A stretch of 26,778 nt of DNA from Candidatus Moraniibacteriota bacterium. Its GTDB lineage: Bacteria > Patescibacteriota > Minisyncoccia > Moranbacterales > UBA9337. Location: contig JAGYNK010000005.1 of NCBI GenBank assembly GCA_018400055.1, positions 1 to 26,778 on the forward strand. Direction: 5' to 3'. Every line of letters starts with the position of its first letter. Positions within the stretch are counted from its first letter, which is position 1. Positions 1 through 7,465 of this stretch are shown piece by piece. The notes under the pieces were generated by a model, which searched no databases, had not been told where the DNA came from, and saw only the letters and a program-made list of their open reading frames with translations. Position numbers and translations under genes: made by a program.

Positions 1-17
1 AATATTTTAAACTTTTT

Positions 18-2099
18 ATGCTAAAAAATACACCCATTAATAAATTAAGAAATATAGGGATTATCGCTCATATTGACGCCGGTAAAACTACGACGACCGA
101 GCGTATTTTGTTTTACGCCGGCATTACACATAAAATCGGAGAAGTGCATGAAGGGGAAGCGGTTATGGACTGGATGGAGCAGGAAAGAGAAAGAGGTATT
201 ACCATCACCAGTGCGGCTACTACTTGCTATTGGAAAGAATATCAAATCAATATTATTGATACACCGGGACATGTTGATTTTACAGTTGAGGTTGAAAGAT
301 CGCTTCGGGTTTTAGACGGAGGTGTGGTTGTTTTTGACGGGAAGGAAGGAGTAGAACCTCAGTCGGAAACAGTTTGGCGACAGGCCGATAAATATAATGT
401 TCCTAGGGTTTGTTTTATTAATAAAATTGACAAGGAAGGAGCAGATTTTGAACAGGCGGTAAAATCTATTTGGAATCGACTAACTCCCAATGCTGTGGCC
501 GTTCAGGTCCCCATTGGTGAAAGAATGGATTTTAAGGGAGTGGTGGATCTTTTTAAAATGAAAGCTTATTATTTTGAAGGGGATAAAGGGGAAAAAGTTA
601 CAGAGAAAGATATTCCGGAAGAATTTAAAGAGAAGGCCAATGAATGGAGAGAAAAGATGGTGGAAAAAATAGCGGAAAGCGATGATAAACTGATTGAAAA
701 ATATTTAGGCGGAGAAGAAATTTCCGTGGACGAGTTGAAGAAAGCCTTGAGAAAGGCGGTTATAGAAGTTAAATTAATCCCGGTTCTTACGGGAACGGCG
801 CTTCGCAACAAAGGAGTGCAGCTTGTTTTGGATGCGGTGGTGGACTATTTGCCTTCGCCGGAGGATGTGCCTCCCATAAAAGGGATAGATTTAAAAACGG
901 AAAAAGAAGTTGTAAGAAAGCCTTTGGCGGATGAGCCTTTTTCCGCTTTATCTTTTAAGGTAGCGGCTGATTCTTTTGTGGGACAATTGACTTTTTTTAG
1001 GGTTTATTCGGGAGGAATTAAGACAGGTTCTTATGTTTTAAACTCAGCTAAAAATAGCAAAGAGAGAATAGGAAGAATATTAAGGATGCATTCCAATCAT
1101 CGCGAGGAAGTGGAGGAACTGCAAGCAGGTGATATAGGAGCGCTGGTGGGACTTAAAAATACCACTACCGGAGACACTTTGTGCGATGTGGATAATCCGG
1201 TACTTTTGGAATCAATAACTTTTCCGGAGCCGGTTATTGATATTGCAGTGGAGCCGAAAACCAAGGCGGATCAGGAAAAGATGGGATTGGCTCTTAAAAA
1301 ACTAGCTGAAGAGGATCCTACTTTTAAAGTTAGGACTGACGAGGAAACAGGACAAACCATAATTTCCGGAATGGGAGAGCTTCATTTGGATGTAATTGTG
1401 GACAGAATGAAAAGAGAGTTTAAAGTAGAGGCTAATGTGGGTAAACCGCAGGTAGCTTATCGGGAAACGATTAAAAAATTATCCGAAGCCGAGGGTAAAT
1501 ATATTCGCCAGTCTGGTGGACGCGGACAGTATGGACATTGCTGGATTAAGATTGAACCGAAAGAGTCAGGAGAAGGTTTTGAATTCGTAAATGAAATCAA
1601 GGGAGGAACTATTCCGCAGGAATTTATTCCGGCGGTGGAAAAAGGCGCGAAGGAGGCAATGGATAACGGAGTTTTGGCGGGTTATCCTCTGGTTGACATA
1701 AAGGTGGTTCTTTATGACGGTTCCTATCATGATGTGGATTCTTCCGAGGCCGCTTTTAAAATAGCGGGCTCAATGGCGCTTCAATCAGCGGTTAAAAAAG
1801 CCAATCCGGTTTTATTGGAGCCTGTTATGGAAGTTCAAATAATTACTCCGGAACAGTTTATGGGAGATGTTGTGGGAGATATAAATTCTCGCCGGGGAAT
1901 CATTAAAGAAATTAATGACAGAGGAGAAGGAAATGCCAGAGTAAAGGAAATAGAAGCGGAAGTTCCGTTAGCTTCCATGTTTGGCTATGCCACGCAATTG
2001 CGCGGTATGACTCAGGGCAGGGCCAGTTATTCCATGGAGTTTGGGCATTACGCGGAAGTTTCAGTCAGTGTGGCGGAAGAAATAATGAATAAGAAATAA
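18..2099 (+). CDS. fusA: Elongation factor G
   Basis: Ribosomal translocase, a GTPase that moves tRNA and mRNA after peptide bond formation and helps recycle ribosomes in the cytoplasm. The 693 residues match the usual family length. Visible motifs are the P-loop AHIDAGKTT (residues 17-25), the switch region around GITITSAATT, DTPGH (about 81-85) and NKID (about 135-138), followed by the domain II-V sequence, including the domain IV stretch GGRGQYGHCW and the C-terminal part with RGMTQGR. The ATG at 18 gives the normal N-terminus; the 17 bases before it are AT-rich with no Shine-Dalgarno. rpsL and rpsG, which usually precede it, would lie outside the window. tuf follows after a promoter-bearing gap, so the two genes are probably not transcribed only together. 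Confidence 0.99.
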   Translation: MLKNTPINKLRNIGIIAHIDAGKTTTTERILFYAGITHKIGEVHEGEAVMDWMEQERERGITITSAATTCYWKEYQINIIDTPGHVDFTVEVERSLRVLDGGVVVFDGKEGVEPQSETVWRQADKYNVPRVCFINKIDKEGADFEQAVKSIWNRLTPNAVAVQVPIGERMDFKGVVDLFKMKAYYFEGDKGEKVTEKDIPEEFKEKANEWREKMVEKIAESDDKLIEKYLGGEEISVDELKKALRKAVIEVKLIPVLTGTALRNKGVQLVLDAVVDYLPSPEDVPPIKGIDLKTEKEVVRKPLADEPFSALSFKVAADSFVGQLTFFRVYSGGIKTGSYVLNSAKNSKERIGRILRMHSNHREEVEELQAGDIGALVGLKNTTTGDTLCDVDNPVLLESITFPEPVIDIAVEPKTKADQEKMGLALKKLAEEDPTFKVRTDEETGQTIISGMGELHLDVIVDRMKREFKVEANVGKPQVAYRETIKKLSEAEGKYIRQSGGRGQYGHCWIKIEPKESGEGFEFVNEIKGGTIPQEFIPAVEKGAKEAMDNGVLAGYPLVDIKVVLYDGSYHDVDSSEAAFKIAGSMALQSAVKKANPVLLEPVMEVQIITPEQFMGDVVGDINSRRGIIKEINDRGEGNARVKEIEAEVPLASMFGYATQLRGMTQGRASYSMEFGHYAEVSVSVAEEIMNKK

Positions 2100-2156
2100 T
2101 TTTTGAATTGGCAAGAACGTTTTTTTTGGCAGACAGAAAAAACGGAAGAAAAAAAT

Positions 2157-2185
2157 TTGACAAAACAAAAACTCCCTGTTAGGAT
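2157..2185 (+). promoter_or_regulatory. sigma70-type promoter, distal tuf promoter
   Basis: TTGACA at 2157-2162 and TAGGAT at 2180-2185 are separated by exactly 17 bases. The -35 is perfect and the -10 matches at 4 of 6. Transcription would start near 2192 and give a leader of about 290 bases before tuf. The assignment is by motif only. Confidence 0.6.
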
Positions 2186-2323
2186 TAACAGCAATGTGAA
2201 TCTTTTGCCGATAAGGAATTGAAGAATGAAAAAATAATTCTGTGTTTGCCGGTGGTGGATTTTTTCGGAAAGGTTTGTCTAATTTCATCCAATATTTATT
2301 CACAGATGTTTTTTATTTCATTA

Positions 2324-2352
2324 TTGCCAAAGATGAAAATTTGTACTAGAAT
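2324..2352 (+). promoter_or_regulatory. sigma70-type promoter, proximal tuf promoter
   Basis: TTGCCA at 2324-2329 and TAGAAT at 2347-2352 are separated by 17 bases. The predicted start near 2359 leaves a leader of about 120 bases that contains the inverted repeat at 2411-2464. Together with the promoter at 2157 this suggests tandem promoters feeding tuf and the ribosomal genes behind it. Confidence 0.6.
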
Positions 2353-2410
2353 AATTTTTGGAAGCTTAGGCATTAATAATTTATAATTTTTTAATTTTTA
2401 TAAAAAATAA

Positions 2411-2464
2411 TTTGCGAAAAACTGAGGGTATTTTAAAATGATATTTCAACAGTTTTTTTGCAAA
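2411..2464 (+). promoter_or_regulatory. Leader hairpin in front of tuf
   Basis: TTTGCGAAAAACTG (2411-2424) pairs with CAGTTTTTTTGCAAA (2450-2464), giving about 13 pairs with one bulge and a 25-base loop. The 3' arm includes seven T and ends just before GGGAAAATG. It could act as a weak attenuator or hide the ribosome landing site of tuf. Structure is seen in the sequence; function is inferred. Confidence 0.45.
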
Positions 2465-2480
2465 GGGAAAATGAAATTTT

Positions 2481-3671
2481 ATGGCAGAAGAATTTAAAAG
2501 AGATAAAACTCATGTTAATGTTGGAACAATCGGTCATGTTGATCATGGAAAAACAACTTTAACCGCCGCCATGTTACACGTTTTGAGCTTGAAGGGAATG
2601 GCTAAGGAAAAAGGAGTCAAGGAAATTGATAATGCTCCGGAAGAGCAAGAACGCGGTATCACCATTGCGACAGCTCACTGTGAATATGAATCGGAAAAAA
2701 GGCATTACGCTCATGTGGACTGTCCGGGTCATGCGGATTATATTAAAAATATGATTACCGGCGCTGCCCAGATGGACGGAGCTATTTTGGTGGTAAGCGC
2801 CAATGACGGTCCTATGCCTCAAACCAGAGAGCATATTCTTCTGGCCAGGCAAGTAGGTGTTCCGGCTATTGTTGTTTTTATTAATAAAGTTGACATGGTG
2901 GATGATCCGGAATTGGTTGATTTGGTGGAAGATGAAATAAGGGAATTATTGTCTAAGTATGAGTTTGACGGAGAAAATGCGGCTATTGTCAGAGGATCCG
3001 CTTTAAAGGCTTTAGATGCGAAATCGGCTGATGAAGATGTGGCTAAGCCTATCTGGGATATTTTAAAAGCTTTGGATGAAAAAATTCCGGAGCCGGTGCG
3101 CGATACGGAAAAACCCCTTTTAATGCCCATTGAAGATATTTTTTCCATAGAAGGACGAGGGACGGTAGCTACGGGAAGGATTGAAAGAGGCGTGGTAAAT
3201 ATTAATGACGAAGTGGAGATTGTCGGATTAAGAGATACTCAAAAAACAGTTGTGACCGGTATAGAAATGTTCAATAAATCCTTAGATAAGGGGCAGGCGG
3301 GTGACAATGCGGGAGTTCTTTTGCGAGGTACCAAAAAAGAGGATATAGAGAGAGGGCAAGTTTTAGCCAAGCCGGGTTCTATAACTCCGCATACTGAATT
3401 TGAAGGAGAGGTTTATGTTTTGACCAAAGAAGAAGGCGGAAGACATACTCCATTCCTAAAAGGATATAAGCCTCAATTTTATGTAAGGACCACTGATGTT
3501 ACCGGTGAAGTTGAGCTTCCGGAAGGAACCGAGATGGTTATGCCCGGAGACACGGTGAATTTGAAAATCAAATTAGTTTCCCCGGTAGCCATGGAAGAAG
3601 GAATGCGCTTCGCTATTCGCGAGGGAGGAAAGACGGTGGGAGCCGGAGTGGCTACTAAGATCATAAAATAA
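2481..3671 (+). CDS. tuf: Elongation factor Tu
   Basis: GTPase that delivers aminoacyl-tRNA to the ribosomal A site. The 396 residues are the standard length, with all three domains. GTP motifs: GHVDHGKT (residues 18-25), DCPGH (near 80), NKVD (near 136) and GSALKAL. The start at 2481 gives the conserved N-terminus MAEEFKRDKTHVNVGTIGH. An out-of-frame ATG at 2471, closer to the only purine-rich stretch (AAAGGG, 2462-2467), opens a nine-codon frame (eight residues and a stop) overlapping this start. The gene has its own two promoters upstream and precedes rpsJ by 65 bases. Confidence 0.99.
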   Translation: MAEEFKRDKTHVNVGTIGHVDHGKTTLTAAMLHVLSLKGMAKEKGVKEIDNAPEEQERGITIATAHCEYESEKRHYAHVDCPGHADYIKNMITGAAQMDGAILVVSANDGPMPQTREHILLARQVGVPAIVVFINKVDMVDDPELVDLVEDEIRELLSKYEFDGENAAIVRGSALKALDAKSADEDVAKPIWDILKALDEKIPEPVRDTEKPLLMPIEDIFSIEGRGTVATGRIERGVVNINDEVEIVGLRDTQKTVVTGIEMFNKSLDKGQAGDNAGVLLRGTKKEDIERGQVLAKPGSITPHTEFEGEVYVLTKEEGGRHTPFLKGYKPQFYVRTTDVTGEVELPEGTEMVMPGDTVNLKIKLVSPVAMEEGMRFAIREGGKTVGAGVATKIIK

Positions 3672-3683
3672 TTCGGTTATAAG

Positions 3684-3724
3684 AAATAGAAATAAAATAA
3701 GAAAGGCAGAGTTTTTATTTATTT
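3684..3724 (+). repeat. AT-only inverted repeat, tuf-rpsJ spacer
   Basis: AAATAGAAATAAAA (3684-3697) pairs with TTTTATTTATTT (3713-3724), about 12 A-T pairs around a 15-base loop. It lies just before rpsJ. Weak in energy, but it is another case of inverted repeats placed in spacers of this operon. Confidence 0.35.
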
Positions 3725-3736
3725 AAAAATTTAGAA

Positions 3737-4066
3737 ATGACAAAGAAAACGGAGGAAACACCACAATCAAGAATTAGGATTAAAATCAAGGCTTATGACA
3801 ACAAGGTCATTGACCAGTCAACAAGCAAGATTGTTGAAACAGCAGAAAGAAGCGGAGCAAAAATTTCCGGTCCGGTTCCTCTGCCTACCGAAATTCACAA
3901 AGTAACGGTTAATCGTTCTACTTTTGTGCATAAAGACGCCCGCGATCAGTATGAAATGAGAGTGCATAAAAGGCTGGTTGATATTTGGGATCCGAAGCCG
4001 AAAACTATTGACGATTTGACTAATCTTGATTTACCGGCGGGAGTGGACATAGAAATAAAAATGTGA
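3737..4066 (+). CDS. rpsJ: 30S ribosomal protein S10 (uS10)
   Basis: Head protein of the small subunit, also the NusE partner of NusB in antitermination in well-studied bacteria. The 109 residues contain the typical core RIRIKIKAYDNKVIDQS, GPVPLPT and HKRLVDIWDP. The N-terminus carries a short extra charged tail (about 12 residues) compared with the roughly 102-residue standard. It ends with TGA. First gene of the S10-type cluster here, unusually separated from rplC by 219 bases of structured sequence. Confidence 0.98.
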   Translation: MTKKTEETPQSRIRIKIKAYDNKVIDQSTSKIVETAERSGAKISGPVPLPTEIHKVTVNRSTFVHKDARDQYEMRVHKRLVDIWDPKPKTIDDLTNLDLPAGVDIEIKM

Positions 4067-4072
4067 TATTTT

Positions 4073-4153
4073 TTACGAATTACTAATCTATTACGAATAT
4101 ACCAATCTTTTAATAACTCATTCGTATATTGGTAAGGGATTAGTAATTCGTAA
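4073..4153 (+). repeat. Inverted repeat built of ATTNGTA words
   Basis: Eight copies of the 7-base word ATTNGTA occur in 80 bases: four reversed (starting at 4074, 4081, 4092, 4100) then four forward (4120, 4128, 4139, 4146). The outer arms 4073-4088 and 4138-4153 pair perfectly over 16 bases, and 4100-4106 pairs with 4128-4134 to form an inner hairpin. It belongs with the other heptad-structured spacer elements of this window. Confidence 0.8.
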
Positions 4154-4159
4154 TTATGT

Positions 4160-4213
4160 TAGTTCAAGTCCCATTTTTGCCTAAAAGCTAGCGTTATATG
4201 GGATACTAAACTA
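4160..4213 (+). repeat. Stem-loop in the rpsJ-rplC spacer
   Basis: TAGTT and TCCCAT (4160-4164 and 4169-4174) can pair with ATGGGA and AACTA (4198-4203 and 4209-4213), an 11-pair stem with one unpaired stretch. It lies between the ATTNGTA element and the attenuator-like structure. Whether it folds independently is unknown. Confidence 0.4.
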
Positions 4214-4270
4214 GCCAGAAATTTTTTAAAATCTTAAAAGGTTTAACTGGCTTGGATGACCAGTTTTTTA
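4213..4270 (+). promoter_or_regulatory. Attenuator-like alternative hairpins before rplC
   Basis: Two overlapping stems are visible. The first pairs 4213-4229 with 4234-4252, 17 pairs including two G-U and a two-base bulge, tetraloop AATC. The second pairs AACTGG (4245-4250) with CCAGTT (4260-4265) and is followed by TTTTA, the layout of an intrinsic terminator. The segment CTGG (4247-4250) is used by both, so they exclude each other. This is the logic of antiterminator and terminator. The terminator stem is only 6 pairs, so strength is uncertain. Confidence 0.5.
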
Positions 4271-4285
4271 TTTGCAATTAAAAAG

Positions 4286-4849
4286 ATGAGTAAGTTTATA
4301 CTGGGAAAAAAAATAGGGATGACTACCATTTACAGCGAGAACAAAAACGCTTTGAATGTAACTCTCATTGAATGTGAGCCTAATTTAGTTTTGTTAAACA
4401 GGACCAAAGAGAGAGATAAATATACCGCCACTTTATTGAAAGTGGAAAAGAATAAGAAGAAATTCCATCTCAAGGAATTTCGTCTGGAAGAAAAGGATAT
4501 GCCCAAGGAAGGGGATAAAATAACTGTGGACGTTTTCCAAGAAGGAGATAAAGTAAAAGTGAGCGGGATTTCCAAGGCGAAGGGTTTTCAGGGAGTAATT
4601 AAAAGACATAATTTTCATGGTTCTCCGCATTCCCATGGTCATAGACATGACTGGAGAGCTCCGGGTTCCATCGGAAGCGCTTATCCGCAACATGTTATGA
4701 AAGGCAAAAAGATGGCGGGCAGAATGGGAGGAGAAAGAGTTACGACAAAGAATTTGGAAATAGTTTATATAGACAAGAGCAAGAATTTATTGGGAGTCAG
4801 GGGAGCTGTGCCGGGAGTTAACGGAAGAATAGTTGAAATAGCGGGATAA
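4286..4849 (+). CDS. rplC: 50S ribosomal protein L3 (uL3)
   Basis: Early-assembly protein that reaches the peptidyl transferase centre. Start chosen at 4286, giving MSKFILGKKIGMTTIY, the conserved N-terminus. An upstream in-frame ATG at 4256 would add ten unrelated residues and falls inside the terminator-like hairpin, so it is rejected. The 187-residue product has the conserved KGFQGVIKRHNF, RAPGSIGS and the GKKMAGRMGGERVT segment. It is a little shorter than the roughly 205-residue norm, with a reduced middle domain. rplD follows after 24 bases. Confidence 0.98.
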   Translation: MSKFILGKKIGMTTIYSENKNALNVTLIECEPNLVLLNRTKERDKYTATLLKVEKNKKKFHLKEFRLEEKDMPKEGDKITVDVFQEGDKVKVSGISKAKGFQGVIKRHNFHGSPHSHGHRHDWRAPGSIGSAYPQHVMKGKKMAGRMGGERVTTKNLEIVYIDKSKNLLGVRGAVPGVNGRIVEIAG

Positions 4850-4873
4850 TAATTTGAAGTTTAATTTATACAT

Positions 4874-5554
4874 ATGCTAAAGGTTTCCGTATATAATTTA
4901 AAAGGCAATAAAACAGAAGACATTAAATTATCCGAGTCTGTTTTTGGCTTTCCTTCAAACAATAGCCTGCTGCATCAAGTTTATGTCTCTATTATGTCCA
5001 ACAAGCGGAGGGTTATCGCTCATACCAAAGACAGAGCTGAAAGGTCGGGCTCGGGGAAAAAGCCCTGGAAGCAGAAAGGAACGGGAAACGCCAGAACAGG
5101 ATCAGTGAGAAATCCTATTTGGAGAAAAGGAGGCGTAGTTTTTGGTCCAAGCAAGGATAGAAATTTTAAAAAGAAAATTAACACTAAAATGAAAAGGAAG
5201 TCAATAGTGATTGCCTTAAGTGAGAAATTCAGAGCAGGAGAATTAGTGGTAGTGGATAAAATTAAATTGGATGAAAAGAAAACCAAGAAATTTGCCGAGA
5301 TATTGAAAAATTTGAATATTAAGAAGAGTGCTCTAGTTGCTTTTTCTCCAGAAGAAAAAGATTATTACCTGTTTTGTCGAAATATTAAAAAAACGGGCGG
5401 AACCCCCGTAAGCCAGCTCAGTGTTTTTGATATGCTTAACTATAAGCAGTTAATGCTCAGTAAAAAATCAATTGATTATTTGGAAAAAAAATACGGAGAA
5501 GAAGGCGCGAAGGTGCAAAAAACGGTTAAGAAGAAAATAAAGTCTAAGAAATAG
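4874..5554 (+). CDS. rplD: 50S ribosomal protein L4 (uL4)
   Basis: L4 binds 23S rRNA and its loop lines the peptide exit tunnel; in E. coli it also represses its own operon. The 226 residues include the tunnel loop with RSGSGKKPWKQKGTGNAR and GGVVFGP. The C-terminus has a lysine-rich tail (VKKKIKSKK) beyond the globular domain. No Shine-Dalgarno: the leader is AATTTATACAT. rplW starts 11 bases after the stop. Confidence 0.97.
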   Translation: MLKVSVYNLKGNKTEDIKLSESVFGFPSNNSLLHQVYVSIMSNKRRVIAHTKDRAERSGSGKKPWKQKGTGNARTGSVRNPIWRKGGVVFGPSKDRNFKKKINTKMKRKSIVIALSEKFRAGELVVVDKIKLDEKKTKKFAEILKNLNIKKSALVAFSPEEKDYYLFCRNIKKTGGTPVSQLSVFDMLNYKQLMLSKKSIDYLEKKYGEEGAKVQKTVKKKIKSKK

Positions 5555-5565
5555 AATTTAAAAAA

Positions 5566-6069
5566 ATGGGTATTTTTCAATTTGGAAAAAAAGAAGAAAA
5601 AAAAGAGGAAAAGGAAAAGGTAGTAAAGAAGAAAGAAAAATCCGTCAAGAAAAGTTTTAAAAAAGAGGTGAAAACCGATAATTTAAAGGTGGTTAAAAAA
5701 GACACCATTAATGAGGCCGAGGAAGATAAAAAAAATAAAGCAGGTAAAAAAGATGAAAAAGAGCCGTTTGTGGAAGGTCAATCTGAAATTGCTTGCAAGG
5801 TTTTATCCGAGCCTTGGGTTACGGAAAGATCCCATAATTTAATGGCTTTAAATAAATATGTTTTTAAGGTGAACAGACAGTCTGAAAAGAAGCAAGTTAA
5901 AAAAGCCATTGAAGAATTATACGGTGTAAAAGTGATTAAGATTAATGTGATTAATATTCCTTCCAAGAAGAGAAATTTTGCCAGAAAAGCGGGGTGGAAA
6001 TCCGGTTATAAAAAAGCTATCGTAACACTTAAGGAAGGAGATAAAATTGAACTGTTTCAAGGTGCGTAG
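5566..6069 (+). CDS. rplW: 50S ribosomal protein L23 (uL23) with long charged N-terminal extension
   Basis: L23 sits at the tunnel exit and is the docking site of trigger factor and SRP in characterised bacteria. The recognisable domain begins near residue 77 (CKVLSEPWVTERS) and runs to the end, with YGVKVIKINVINIPSKKR. Before it are about 75 residues dominated by Lys and Glu. The first residues MGIFQFGKKEEKK are in frame with no better internal methionine before the domain, so the extension is probably real. Length is 167 residues against about 95-100 for typical L23. The downstream spacer carries the heptad inverted repeat at 6075-6153. Confidence 0.95.
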   Translation: MGIFQFGKKEEKKEEKEKVVKKKEKSVKKSFKKEVKTDNLKVVKKDTINEAEEDKKNKAGKKDEKEPFVEGQSEIACKVLSEPWVTERSHNLMALNKYVFKVNRQSEKKQVKKAIEELYGVKVIKINVINIPSKKRNFARKAGWKSGYKKAIVTLKEGDKIELFQGA

Positions 6070-6074
6070 AAAAT

Positions 6075-6153
6075 AGTTCACAGTTCACAGTTAGTAGTTC
6101 ACGGAAAATTTAGTAAATGAAATCCTTGAACTGTTAACTGTTGACTAATAACT
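6075..6153 (+). repeat. Heptad-structured inverted repeat, rplW-rplB spacer
   Basis: Left arm 6075-6104 is four in-phase 7-base words of form AGTTNNN (three are AGTTCAC, one AGTTAGT) and GG. Right arm 6124-6153 is the reverse layout: CC and four in-phase words ending in ACT. The arms match at about 22 of 30 positions around a 19-base loop. Same architecture as 11551-11637. Confidence 0.85.
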
Positions 6154-6157
6154 AAAT

Positions 6158-6991
6158 ATGGCTATTAAGATATATAAAAAAAATACAGCCGGAAGGAGAA
6201 ATATGTCAGTGGTAAAACCCGGTAAACTTACGGATAAGAAGCCGGAGAAGTATTTACTGGCAAAAAGTAACAGAAAATCAGGCCGATCCCATGGTAAAAT
6301 ATCAGTGAGGCACAAGGGTGGCGGACATAAGAGAAGAATTCGCTTAGTTGATTTTAAACAGGATAAAATAGGAATTTCCGGAAAAATAGTTTCTATAGAA
6401 AAAGACCCGAACCGCAACGCTTTGATAGCGCTGGTAAATTATAAAGACGGGGAAAAAAGATATGTTCTGGCTTCAAAGGGTATGGAAAAAGGAAAGGAAA
6501 TAATAACTGATGAAAAAACTTCTCTTAAAGACGGTAATAGAATGAAGATTAAAAACATTCCGACCGGAACGATTATTTCCAATGTAGAAATAATTCCGGG
6601 ACATGGTGGACAGATTATAAGAAGTGCGGGGACAGGAGCGGTTTTGATGGCGTTGGATAAAGAGATGGCGCAGATTAAAATGGCTTCCGGAGAAATAAGA
6701 GCTGTGAGAAAGGATTGCTATGCTACTTTGGGGCAAGTAAGCAATTTTGAATATAATGCTGTGAGAATCGGAAAAGCTGGGAGAAAACGTTGGATGGGAG
6801 TCCGTCCGACTGTGAGAGGAACCGTTATGAATCCCGTGGATCATCCGCATGGAGGAGGAGAAGGGCGTTCCGGAGCCGGAATGAAATATCCTAAAACTCC
6901 TTGGGGAAAGCCGGCTCTGGGAAAAAAAACAAGGAAAAGAAAAAAGTATAGCAATAAGTTTATAATAAGAAGAAGAGGAAAAAAGCGCTAA
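6158..6991 (+). CDS. rplB: 50S ribosomal protein L2 (uL2)
   Basis: L2 is one of the oldest ribosomal proteins and is needed for subunit joining and peptidyl transfer. At 277 residues it is the normal length. It has the RNA-binding core (SVRHKGGGHKRRIRLVDF), GHGGQIIRSAGTGA and the conserved MNPVDHPHGGGEGRSG near the C-terminus, including the invariant histidines. Basic C-terminal tail as usual. Start at 6158 gives the family N-terminus MAIKIYKKNTAGRRN; no Shine-Dalgarno. Confidence 0.99.
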   Translation: MAIKIYKKNTAGRRNMSVVKPGKLTDKKPEKYLLAKSNRKSGRSHGKISVRHKGGGHKRRIRLVDFKQDKIGISGKIVSIEKDPNRNALIALVNYKDGEKRYVLASKGMEKGKEIITDEKTSLKDGNRMKIKNIPTGTIISNVEIIPGHGGQIIRSAGTGAVLMALDKEMAQIKMASGEIRAVRKDCYATLGQVSNFEYNAVRIGKAGRKRWMGVRPTVRGTVMNPVDHPHGGGEGRSGAGMKYPKTPWGKPALGKKTRKRKKYSNKFIIRRRGKKR

Positions 6992-7011
6992 TTAAAGAAA
7001 ATTTTTACCAA

Positions 7012-7040
7012 TTGACACAAGTTGTATATTTGAACAAGAT
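7012..7040 (+). promoter_or_regulatory. Possible internal promoter before rpsS
   Basis: A perfect TTGACA (7012-7017) lies 17 bases from CAAGAT (7035-7040), a poor -10 matching at three positions. It is in the 92-base rplB-rpsS spacer. It could be an internal promoter for the second half of the operon, but the evidence is one hexamer. Confidence 0.3.
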
Positions 7041-7083
7041 TATCAAAACCGAATTTGTTTAAATAGGCAATTTAAATAATAAT

Positions 7084-7425
7084 ATGGCGAGAAGCTTAAA
7101 AAAGGGTCCTTATGTGGATGACAGACTGTTAAAAAAAATAAGTGACAAAAAAGCAGGCGATAAAACTGTGATCAAAACTTGGTCAAGGGCTTGCACAATT
7201 ACTCCTGAAATGATAGGCTTTACCTTTGGTGTGCATAACGGTAAGGAATTTACGCCGGTGTATGTAACGGAAGATATGGTGGGACACAAGTTGGGAGAGT
7301 TTTCGCCTACCCGAAAATTCATGCGCCACGGAGGAAGAATGCAAAAAGAACAAGAGTTGGAAATAAAGCAGAAAGAAATGGAAGCGGCCAAGGTTGCCAA
7401 GGCGGAAAATGAACAAGCGATTTAA
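7084..7425 (+). CDS. rpsS: 30S ribosomal protein S19 (uS19)
   Basis: Small-subunit head protein that contacts the A-site tRNA and forms a complex with S13. The 113-residue sequence starts with MARSLKKGPYVDDRLLKKI and contains TWSRACTITPEMIGFTFGVHNGKEF and GHKLGEFSPTRKF, all diagnostic. After the core (about 90 residues) there is a charged tail of some 22 residues rich in Glu, Lys and Ala. Next gene, rplV, starts 40 bases later. Confidence 0.98.
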   Translation: MARSLKKGPYVDDRLLKKISDKKAGDKTVIKTWSRACTITPEMIGFTFGVHNGKEFTPVYVTEDMVGHKLGEFSPTRKFMRHGGRMQKEQELEIKQKEMEAAKVAKAENEQAI

Positions 7426-7465
7426 ACATTTCAGTGATTAAAATAGTGATGATTAAAATATTATT

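Larger units (their letters stand above)
2100..2480. other. 381-base fusA-tuf intergenic region
   Basis: No protein gene is seen here. From left to right it holds an AT-rich inverted repeat around a run of eight T (CGTTTTTT at 2118-2125 with AAAAAACG at 2137-2144), a first promoter (2157-2185), a second promoter (2324-2352) and a leader hairpin next to tuf (2411-2464). The stretch 2190-2320 between the two promoters has no convincing structure or open frame. Confidence 0.7.

Noticed and set aside
2118..2144. T-run and AT inverted repeat after fusA as a terminator
   Set aside because: The stem has only two G-C pairs and the T-run is inside the left arm instead of after the hairpin.
7433..7460. 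11-base direct repeat TGATTAAAATA in the rpsS-rplV spacer
   Set aside because: Two AT-rich copies only and no clear heptad frame, so not distinguishable from chance.
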